Assembly (NCBI RefSeq): GCF_001625305.1
Contig: NW_017804587.1
Coordinates: forward strand, 573,045-637,044
Reading direction: 5' to 3'
Origin: Branchiostoma belcheri
Lineage: Eukaryota; Chordata; Leptocardii; Amphioxiformes; Branchiostomatidae
Length of the DNA stretch: 64,000 bases
Part shown: piece after piece, positions 11,252 to 23,200 of the stretch
How positions within the stretch are numbered: position 1 is the stretch's first letter
How the letters are laid out: every line of letters begins with the position of its first letter
Notes under the pieces: generated by a model
What the model was told of the DNA's origin: nothing
Database searches by the model: none
Seen by the model: only the letters and a program-made list of their open reading frames with translations
Program-made: the position numbers and the translations under genes

Positions 11252-14200
11252 GTGAGGCCTTCTTTGTATTCAAAAATTATAACTCATTTGCTTATGTTGG
11301 TATTTTTATTGCAAGATCATCCTTAGTTGTAGTCATCCTTAATTATTGCACAATGGTACAGAAGGATGCTTACAGCAACCCTAGCTTGATAATGTAGATG
11401 TCAAATCACCGTACCCATGACTTGAATCAACATTCAGTTATATAAGGATGCTGTTGATGGCCTGTCCTAGAATGTATGTACTGATAAAATATACATCACC
11501 TATATAAAAGACACACAGACACACACACATATATGAATTATATGTACAACATATATGTACACATCGGAAAATGTACACACTAGCACTTACCAGAGATGAA
11601 GAAGTTAAAGCACCCTGGCCTGTTCAGTCAACTCAAATGTTGTTAGCTCCAACCTGTAAACAACAACAGGCATGTAGGTTCAACAAACTATACAGAAAAT
11701 GAGACATAGGGTGTAGGGATTTTCTTTTATACAACTAGTATTGTCTCTTTCCTTGCTTACATTTCAGACACCTTCCTCAGAGCTTCTATCTGGTTGTGTA
11801 AAAGAAAATCGCTCTATCCTATGCTCTCCCGACCTCAGATGAAACTATTTTCGGAAGAAAATGAATCATTTTGTGTTAAACTTTCTTTTTTTTTTTTAAA
11901 TGTTATCAATGACCCGTCGTTACTCCAGGACTGCCCAACACGTCAGGTCTGGTTGCGAGGAAGGACATCGTGTCCACGAGCGATGCGACCGTGGTGACGT
12001 ACCTCCGGCAGGCCGGCGCGATTCCGCTAGCTGTGACAAACTGCAGTGAGCTTTGTATGTGGTACGAGTCGAGCAACAACGTCTACGGGACCACAAACAA
12101 TGCCTACAACACAGGACGGATCGTAGGAGGCAGTTCAGGTAAATATCTGTGTTCAGTAAACCATCAAACTCCTAATCCTAAACCTAGCATTAAACTTATC
12201 CTAAACTCAGCATTAAACTAAACACCCGAACCCAACAATGTTTACAGGACCACATGCCTACAACACAGGACAGATCGTCGGAGGCAGTTCAGGTAGATAT
12301 CTATGGCCCATCCCTCTGCCAGGCTCTGATCCTAGCCTTTTATCCTAATCCTAAACCAAGGCTTAGTCCTAATAGCCTGAACCCAACACCACCTGTGTGA
12401 TCACAAACAATGTTTACAACGCAGATTATACATGTAGGAGGGAATTCAGGTAGATATCTCTCAGGCAGATTCTGATCTTACTCTTCTAACTGCTTAAGCC
12501 AGCCTTAAATCTAATCCTCCTCTCTAACCTTAGCCAACTATATTTACATCACCACAAACAATGCCTACAACACAACTGAGATAGTTGGTGGGAGTTCAAA
12601 TAAGTTGTAGCAAACTTCTTTGTTTACTATAGCTTAGTCCTACCTGGTGAAAATCACGCATTCAGAAGTCACCACGTGGTGTACGTGGTGTACATGAAAC
12701 ACGTCACACCAACGCACCTGAAGTCTATTGTTCTGGTATTGACAGTGTGACGCATGTTTACATAAGCTGTATTAGCTAACACGTTGTTCAAAGGAAGTTT
12801 TACGCAATGTCGTTGCCAGGTATGTCTCGAGTTACATGTGTTGTTATACAATCATGAACTGCAAGGTGGCTCTGCTCAACAAAACATTACTGACACTATG
12901 TACATGTTAACTTCTGAGCAGACTCTAAAACTCCTGTTACAGTAATTTGTAAAACAGAAAAGCTTTAGAAGCTAGCTTTTAGATAAGTGTTATGAAAATG
13001 AAATCTGAACATTCTAGTATTGATCTGTTCTGTAGTATTTTACACTGTTACTTTGTTTACCTAAACCCTAACGGTTTTACTTTCCAGCATTGTTGATGGG
13101 TTTGAATGGTTGCCATTGGCAACAATCTACCAATCACAACAAGCTATTTCAAATGCTTTCGTTTCCGCCTCTCAAGTTCCGTTATCGCCACCTTTCAGTT
13201 TCCATGGGGAATCCCTATCGTCATGGGTTTCACGGCTGAAATTAGAAGTTCCTCTTTTTGCTCCCGGGGGGTCTCCCGTAACTTTCTATGTGCGTCAACA
13301 ACCTGAAAGCTTTCTTCTCTCCAGATTGTTCTGACATTGTTTATGTGAATATTACCTACATGAAGAAACTTTTTGTGATGAAAAAAAACACTGCAACATT
13401 AGCATTACTGGGAAAATTACTCAAGCCAAAAGGTGGTTAGAGAGAGCATTGGTTAAAAACTGCTTTTAAGCTTTTAACTACTCTAAGGGACTTTTGTAGC
13501 ACTTTTTATACGTATTAATTTTGCAGGCATTTCTTTTCACCCCTTGCTGTTTTTCTGGTAATGTATTTTTACTTAAATGAATTATAAAGTGGGAAATGGG
13601 AATTCCTTGTGTATGTTCTGCAGTTGTTTGACGTTGTTTATTTTACATTCTGTGAACTTAATGTTCTAAACAAAGTCTTTTGAAGTTTGCCATTTGAATG
13701 TAAATGGATGAATGGAAAGTAATTCAAAGTTTGTACAAGGGGTTTGTTGTATTTGAAGAGGGAAACATGAGAAAGCTATTCTCAGTTTCACTACGCTGAA
13801 GTCATTTCCTACTGGTTGGATAACGTAATGTCTGGAGATCGGGCGGCCAAAAATGTGACTGAACAAAAGTTACATTGTTTCAATTTCCTCAAAGGATTAA
13901 TATCAGTGGATTAGAACTCTTCCTCTTTCAAAAACAATGCATATTTTAGTCACTTCTGCAAATGATATCAAACTCCCTACCCTGGTACTGATGTAGTGAC
14001 TTGAAACTTTCTGTTCTGTATAAATGTATAAAACTAATGGCCAGGACAAATGTATAAAACTCTTCGTGTATAAACTTCACTTTCTTTCTATGAGTGGACG
14101 CTAGCTCTTGTACATCACTTGAAGACCCCACCCAAGTGATTCATGCAGCTTTAATGTGTAAAGGCAGGAATGTTGAGGCTAGGCCACCACACCTACCGAC

Positions 14201-17200
14201 CAAATCCAGCTTTTAAACAAACAAAAATCTACCTAGTTTACCTTCAGGTTGTTTAGACATGTTGTTGCTTCTTAACATTGGCATAACTTTGATCAAGGAT
14301 ACTAAGCAAATTTCTAGGAATATCAGCCTTTAAGTGCAACTCCCTGCAATTTTCAGTTGGACATTTTTGCTTTATGGGGGTTATAATCACCAAAGCAATG
14401 AAGGTGCCTTGCATACATGTATATTCTCTGTTAGATTTGTTAGGTGTTTCTATCATAAATTCCTGACCCAGAAAACTTCAGACACTGCATGTTTTAAATC
14501 TTTTTAAGTCCTAAAAAGGACCAACCATCAGGTATGAAAAGCATGAAAGAGTCACAGTATCAACTTCTGGTAGTTGACTAGTTGACAATACCTTCACTGT
14601 ATAACATCAGGTAAACTTGTACTTTTCAAATTGAATGTACAAGTTGAATGTCATCTTCACTTATGAGTAAGAAAACTTTAAGTACTTACTTTAATTTGCT
14701 GAAATGTCTCCACCGTGAAAAGTCCGTTAGAGATCCTGCTTTCCAATGAATTCTCTGTTTTCTGCTAAACAGACAATTGTACGGGGAATTTTCGTGACTA
14801 CATTAACCTATGTACTCTGCGGAAGGGTGCCACCGCTGAGGGCAGCTTGGCATATTTTGTCTTCAGTAATGTTTTCATTCACACACTTTTATTATGATGA
14901 ATTACTTGCACAAAGATAAAACATCACTCAGACTTTTAAGAGTTTTGGTGTTTGTCATCTTCTGATTTTTGCTAGCTTTTCCATGGGAAAAAGTGTTGTA
15001 CTCCCCCTTTTTCGGTGGACCAGTCCTTTGAAGGTACCAGAAAGGGGAATACCCTGGGACTTTTTATTGGTTACGTGCCAGGTGTCACAAAAACATTCTG
15101 TCACCTGATATATATGCACAAAACAACTGTTAAACTCTTTGTTTGTCCAATAGGGAGAAAGAAGGAAGTTGTGTACTTTTTTCTTGGGAATTTGGTAACT
15201 TAGTTAAAGCTTTTCTTTGGCTTAACCACAAAGTAAACAAAATTTGCAGCAGTCATGCATGTATTCTGCACAGTGCAGTGCACAAACTTAGCTGGTTTGT
15301 GTGTGTGCATGATGTAGATGACCTTTATCTTACCTGTTCAAGGGTAACAATCAAGAATGATGCAACTCTAGAGTAACATTTAGCAATCTTTAGTCTTTAA
15401 AATGAAATCATGAACAAACCCAGAACAAACATTCAGTAACATTATACATGGATCAGTATTGTCCTTTCTGGCTTAAGTTAGTAGTTGGTATAATCGTAGA
15501 ATGAATTATTTTTTTATATGTAAAATTTATATGTGCAAGATGAAAATGAACATTTTGATGAGTTCTTTTGTTATAGTGTTGTCATATCAATACTTAAGGG
15601 TGCTTCAAATGTGACTTTTTCAATCATGATAAAATCAACAGATATACAAACATCTTTCCAACAGTGTTAGTGGCAGAAATGAGGAAGTTTGTCATTATGT
15701 TTACCTTCTCAGAAGGAAAACATGTTGTTTTTTCTCTGTTTCTTCTTAGTAAAATACTTCTTCTCCAAACAATGTGATTTACCTGAGTTGTATGTTGTCC
15801 TGTCCCCTGCAGGTGGAGAGGGGTGCATCCTGGCAGCGGGGGGGTCGGTGGTGGGGGTGGGGTCAGACATCGGCGGCAGTATCAGGATGCCGGCTTTCTT
15901 CAACGGCATCTTTGGGCACAAACCGACCTCAGGTGAGCAGAACACTTTACATAAACTGGAACTTACTCGTCTTATGAAGAAGTGAAACACACAATTCCTT
16001 TCAAAAAGTATATACACAAAATTGGGTTTAAAAACAGGTGGAAACAGGTAACCAAAAAAATATCTTAAACCACACTATTTCTCAAGGTGGCGATATTATA
16101 GACCCTGGTGATATTATGGAATACTAAATCCAGTAATAATTATCTAATTCGTTCCTGACAACATGAAAAGAAAATTCAACTTGAAGATCTCTCTCGCCCT
16201 GATATCTGTAGACCTTATTAAGCTGTCTTTAAGTTGTCATCACCTAGACTCAGTGGATGACCGAACTGTCAGCCTTGTCATTAACATTTTTTTACACTTG
16301 TCTAATTCTTTTTTGACTGATTTGAAGTTCAAGTCAAAGATATCAATTTTCTTCATGTCTTGAATGTCTTTTAAGTGTCAATATGACTGCCATAAGTTAC
16401 AACAGTCCAGTTCCCTACCCCCCCCCTCCTGCAGGTATTGTGTCAAACCAGGGCCAGTTCCCCAACGCGGTGGGGCAGAGGACAGAGTTCCTGGTGACAG
16501 GGCCGATGTGCCGGTTTGCGGAGGACCTGCTGCCCATGTTAAAAATCATGGCGGGACCCAGTACAGTGCAGCTCAAACTGGAGGAGAAGGTTAGTTCTAG
16601 TCCTTACTGCACCAGATAGTGCATAGGGCAGCACCCATCTTTGTTTCATCAGCCCTTGGGCCACACAAATTTGTGCAATCACTACTATAACAGCAGTCCT
16701 GCTGCCCATGTTAAAAATCATGGCAGGACCGAGCACAGTGCAGCTCAAACTGGAGAAGAAGGTTAGTTCTAGTCCTTACTGCACTAGATGGGGTATAGGG
16801 CAGCACCCATGTTTGTTTCAGCAGCCCTTGGGCCACACAAATTTTGTGCATCACCACAGAGGACCTGCTGCCCATGTTAAAAATCAATTAATTGTTACTA
16901 TAAAATTTCTGTTTTTCATCAAATCATTACAGATATATCTTACAGACATTGTCTATTTGGAAACAATTGGAGGAAATAAATCACCTAAAGCACCTACATG
17001 TATATCACCCCTCACAGTTCTTCGTGAAACCATTTATTTACTGATTCATGGGACATTACAATGTACATCATTTTACAGTAACAAATCCTGTATCCAGTCA
17101 TATAAAAACAAAATTATCAATATGTACAATGTATTGCAAAGTAGCAGATGTTTGTTATTGTAATTATTTCTGTTTTTGATTTTTTGAAAGTTTTTGGAAA

Positions 17201-20200
17201 AAACATAAATGTCTACATATCTATTGTCCATTTGGAAACATGCTGGTATCACCCCCAACAGTTCTTCTCCAAACATGTCTGACATGACTCATCAGATGCT
17301 CTGTACAGTGCTAAGTAAAAGTGAAAGTTTTTGACATAATCATCTTGACTTGTTACATGCAGGACAACATTTCAACCATTAGTGGTTTATCTTTAGTAGT
17401 TAACAAAAATGTAAGATCAACTTTAAAGCAAAATTGGTATTCAATAAGTTTTTAAGTGAAGCTGAACATACAATGTACATGGTAATTGTACGTGGTGTGG
17501 TCAGTGTTTCAATTAGCCTTAGTGTACATGGGATTCCATGGTAGCAAAATGAAAACTAACCAGGATTACTTCAGGCTTGTACAAGGTCCGTTGTCATGTT
17601 TACCTGTACAAGATGTAGACTTGGTGATTTACACAATCAGTCACAATCAGATTCCCCTGTTTTGTGAAGGCAACGGCATGTGGTACATGTACCTTCTCTT
17701 CAGTAAAGATGTGTTTGAGGAATTTTCCTTTCCTATCAAAGAGTTCTAATTCTCTCTTTCCCATGTCAGCAACGATGATGTTCCCTGCCCTGTCTGTACA
17801 GATGCCTATTGGAGTTTTCAGCTGACCTTCACCACTTTCCTCACCTCCAAATCTAAACAGAAGCCTTCCGCCCTCATTGTACACATAGATACACGTATTG
17901 CCAACATCTGACACAAGAATGTTCCCTTCCCCATTCACAGTGATGAACCATGGAAAAACCATCCCCTGCTGCTGCCCACCCCCATGGCCAGTTCCAACTA
18001 GTTTTCTTATTTTCTTCCATGTTCCATGGCCAAGTGCAGGTTGTACACCCACAGTCCTTACAAGTGTGCCGTCCGGCTGGAACACCAGCACTTCTCCATG
18101 TTTGTTGTCCCCATCTCCTGTAGTTTGTGTGATGAGGATGTGGTTCCTCCTAGTGTCCACTGCAATCCCTCTTACCCACTTAGTGTGCTGTAGGTCGATT
18201 GTCCTCAGCACCCAGATGCCCTGCTTATCATATTGCACAGCAAAGTTAGCAGACTTTGTGCACCCCACCACCCACAGGTTCCCCTCCCCATCCATGGCCA
18301 CATCATCAGGGCTCATCTTCTGTCCATCTGGCAGGACTGTTGGGAACAGATGGACTTTCCATGGCCAACGGTCTCCCTGCTTGGTTATGACTTGGATTCT
18401 TTGGTTTTCACAGTCTGCTAAAAAGATCTCACCATCCTCTGACACTGCAACACCGCTTGGATCATTGAACTCCCAATTTCCTGACCCCTGTTTACCAAGA
18501 GACCATACAGATCTGTATTCATGTAATACGTTCTCCACAGACTGACCTGTGCCTTGTGTTCCAGTGCTGCTAGATGCAGTTGTTTTTTGTACAGGTGCAG
18601 ATGGGAGAGGCTGAATCTTTAGATACCCCAATGCTGGCACTGGAGTGTCTGTGGGCTGAAAGACAGCAGGCTGGGTTTGGACAGGAGTTGGTACCGCATT
18701 TCCTCGGTGCTTTCCTACTACTTGTGTCAAAATGTTTTCCTGGCTAAGAAACCTGGCTCCCCCATGTTCCATTGCATGTTCTGCCTGGTCACAGGCATCA
18801 GAAAGTTCTTTCCTCACAACTCTTCCCTTCTGTATTCTGTCCAAGTTCTTTCTGTGATTTTGTTGAACTTGAGACAAGAGGTGGTCTTTTCTTTCTGTGA
18901 GTTTCTGCACCATTTTGTCAAAGGCCATACTGATACTTTTGTCTATCTGCTGTTTCTGCTGATTTAGGTCTTTCTCTTGTTTGTCCAAATAATTGTAGGT
19001 TTCCATAATCTTCCTTACATCGTTAATCAAGTCCTGGATCACAGGTCTCCTGTCCTTTGCAGCTTTTTTGACGCTGGTATTGAGATGACCTTCATGAGCC
19101 TCCTCTAAACACTGCTCACAGATAGGCACATGACAAGGTTTACAATAGAGTTGCGCTTCCCGAGAAGGGTGGACACTGCACCTGTTTCCAGACTGGCTTT
19201 CTTCACTCGTTTCCACTGATAGTACCTGGTTTTTTAGTTGCTCACAAAGACTTGTAACCAGGCGGTTGTCTGGCAAACCTGTGACCCCCTCAGGTGGCAG
19301 TTTGACCAGAAGACGACAGTTTGGGCACTGGAAAGTCCTTCCCCTCCGTGCATGGTCCTGTAGACAGTCCTGACAGAAGGTGTGCTGACATGGCAGCACC
19401 TTGGGCCTGGTGAACAGCTCCAGGCAGACACTACAGGATAGTTCTTCGGTGATTGTTGCCCCAAAACTTGCAGTCGCCATTTTCTTTTCCACAATAAAAA
19501 GCCTGCAATGTCAGTCAAGTTCCAGTTGCATGACAACCTGTGAATGATATAGGTGTGTGTACATTGTATGGGCTAGTTGTTTATACAGATCAGGTTTCAG
19601 CCTACACAAAATCATTACTGGCAATGGCACAATGTGGCTATTTTCAACGTATCGACCATATTATAGGCTCCTAGGTACAGGTACAGGTAAATAAACTCAA
19701 AAGGTGTTGGGAATATTCTGGGTACTTAATTCAATAATATATACAATGTTCTGCTCAAATAGGCAGCTTGAGCTGCAATGTCCTTGCCCTTTCAGACCTT
19801 GAATTTACTTGGCACATTAAGTTACAAGCTTGTCTGTTATTCTACACCAGGTTGACTTGAAGGCACTGAACTTCTATAGTATCGAGGATGACGGCGGCTC
19901 CTGGCTCTGTACTGCAGTTGACCCAGAACTCAAGCAGGCACAGAAAATGGTGAGTCGTGTAGCCTAGCACATCTATCTACCTGTTTTCCGTACCTTCAGG
20001 TTTAAGGGAGTCTGTATGGGGTATTTACTTCTGTAAAAGGTGACAGAGCTTAATATATTATTTTGAGAGTGTGTGTGTGTGTCTGCGTGCATTAAACCTT
20101 GTGTGTGTGTAGTCCAGTGCATTTAGGTTTTTGTGTTCACAATGGCAAGATAAAATGTTGGGCCTGTATCGCAAGGGCTACCATTGTGCGATGCTCCCTG

Positions 20201-23200
20201 TTGATCAATTTGGGAACTGCAGCAATATTAACAATGCATTAACAGTAGATTTGGAAGGCTGAAGTTCTTATTATAGCCAGTTCATATTTTCTATGTCATG
20301 ATTGTATTTCCCACAAAAGATTTGAACGTTATTTCCGGTTATCAGGCACTGCCCATATCTTGTCCTTGGTAGAACTTATTATATGCAGCAAGTCAGTTAG
20401 ATTTGTACCACGATTGTCAAAAAAAGACAGAGATGCCCTCTAAAAATGTGCAGTGTCATGGAAAAGAGAACAAAGACCAGGTCACGCAAACTTCTTCACT
20501 GAAAAGCACTTGATTCGACCGGCTGAAAAAATTACTGCTACTTGACTTCACCCTTTGGTTACTAAGTCCCTGGGAAAAAGAAGATTCTTCAGATCTTTTG
20601 GATGGAATAAGTTGTGCCCGTGCCACATAATCATGAAAGGCAAGTAGAGGTGTCCTACAGGTCACTTTCTGTCACACATTGATTTTGACCAGTTTCAGTG
20701 GAAAAAAGAAACTACTGTAACTACAAAGTCACTAGAGTACAGGTTTAGAGATCTCCATTCAACATACACAACAAACCTGTACTAGTGACTGTACTCTACA
20801 TAAAGACCACCTGACATTTCCAACAGAACAACTGTGCCAATTTCTTAATCTGACAACCTTATGGGCAATTAGGCCAAGGCCTGATAGGAAATCGGTGTCA
20901 CTTACATCTATTGTCCCTTTTTGTTACCATGGAATAATAATACACGCATAACCTTCAGGTATATGTAACATGACCTATTAATGCCATATAACCTTCACAC
21001 AATGTAAACTCTCTTTTCAGCTATTATATATTGAATCAGATACTTTTGTGCCATTATATCATTCCTAAAAATATTTCATTTAAACTTTCGTAGAGATTCC
21101 AAATTTAAATTTGATGACCGTCTTGCTATTCAGATCAAGGTTTAGAAAACCAGAGTGTTACTATAACTGATCCGTAGTTAATATGCAGTGACAACCCCAC
21201 AAAGCTTGTAGCCTTGGACAGTATCTCTGGTCTCTCATTATACCAAAAAGTCAGGCGTCACTATTACACATAATCTAAAAGGGGTCGCGACCTTGTAAGA
21301 ATCTGTACCTTTTTCACAATAGAAACTTAATTGTTAGAAAAAATCAGTAGACAAATGACACACCAAGGTCATTTGTGTATGTAGGTCAAGGTCAGGGTAT
21401 TTTATTGTCACACTGAAGAATAAGAGTGGGAATGGAAGGTAATGAAAAGATGTCTTTGTACGACAACAGTTTCACTTCAAGACACACACTATTGTAACGT
21501 TTTAACATTTAACACTGGCTCAAACAAAATAACCCCCATATTCTATGTTCTACATGTACTAACCAGATGAAACTCTTTTCGGACCTCAGTGAGTGTATCA
21601 GCAGAGTACAAAATTTATATAATTGGTATGTAATATGATATTACTAATTACACCATAAGGAAACACTATCAGCAGTTACATGTATTTGAAAGAAAGCACA
21701 TCTCAAAACTGCATGCTATACATCCTTGTATCACAAAAACTTAGCCTCTTCACCAAAGATACATAAAAGTAATGAGCTAGATAGTATTGAGACTGACATA
21801 ATAGTAACATTGATATACATTAATTGACAACATTGATAAGAATGCAAACAGTTTCAATTCTTGTTTTTCGTTTAACACTACACTAACACAAACAATCAAC
21901 ATTCCTTCTTAATAGTATATACAATTGTATCATCATGTCAAAGATGAAAAGCACAATTTTTCCTCATATTATCATGTCATTTAAAATTCTACATCACTCA
22001 ACACCAAACAAACAATAATGAAAATTATTCAAGAATTCTTCTACATACAAGGCCACACCAATTTAATTCACTTATTGTGTACAGTTTCTTGTACAACATA
22101 AGGCACTGCCCATGTATTAGGCTGTTTAATGCTTCCTCAGAGGTTCATAGTGGTTTGCATCAGCACCAAGTGCAGCAACTGACTCATTCTTATGATCATC
22201 CAGTGTACCAGCTGCACTTCCAGAGGGGGGCAAAGGACATGGAACCTGGTAACCTTTCTCAGCCCTGTACAGATTCTGCCTCTGGCCTGGCTGAGACCTT
22301 TGTGATGGATAACTATGCATCATCATACCCTTATGAGGGGTTTCTGCTTGTTGCAAAGCTGCCACAGTATTCCTACCCTGTCCTCTCTGGATCTTACTCA
22401 TGGCAGAGGGGGGAGACGGGGATGGAACCAGGTAGCGTTGTCCTGACTTCTGTATCTGACCATCACTTGTGACAGCATCTAGAGCTGGGAGGTTTGTGTT
22501 AGTGAAGCAAGCGTCAGAGTCTTGGCCTGAAAGGGTTTTCCTGGTCCTCCTCTTACAGAGGTACTTCACTGTAATGAGGATGGAACAGATGAGGAGAGTC
22601 ACGACTGCAGCACTCAGAAGACCACTGAGATAGACAGGCATGGAGATAAAAACAAGAGGAGGACCAGCATTACCATCTGTCAGTTGGGGCGGAACATGTG
22701 TACCAGCTGGTACTGGATATTCTGGGGTTGTAGGAGATCGAGGTGATTCTGGAGAATCAGACGAGGAAGTACTGACTGTAGACAAGACTGGTGTAGAGTC
22801 AGCAAGGTGTGTTGTGGAAGCAGTCTGAGTAGATGATGGTTTGATTGACATTCCTGGTTGGTCAAAGGAAGGGGAGGTACTGACTGTAGACAAGCCAGAT
22901 GTAGTGTGAGCCCTAGGTGTTGGGGAAGATGTCGAGACAGTTGATGTTGACTTCTCCCCAGTATCAGAAGATGAGGAAGGACTGACAGTAGACAGGGCAG
23001 TTGTTGAGTGAGTAGTCAGTGTAGTGCTGGGTGTTTGGATAGATGTAGATGCTCCTGGGTGAACTACAGGAGAAGATGTGCTTGGACTGGGAGAAACTGT
23101 AACAGTTGTCTGTTCACAGATCAGATCTTCAGCATTTACGTCATGTAGTAAGCTTTTCCCCTGCAAGCTGGCAGGTCCAGCACATGTGATCTGGAATTCA

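Noticed and set aside
17898-18545. 215-codon plus-strand frame
   Set aside because: It lies entirely opposite the TRIM-NHL gene and has no family resemblance; it is a shadow of that coding sequence.
22077-22472. 131-codon plus-strand frame
   Set aside because: It is antisense to the LRR protein tail and shows no independent signal.
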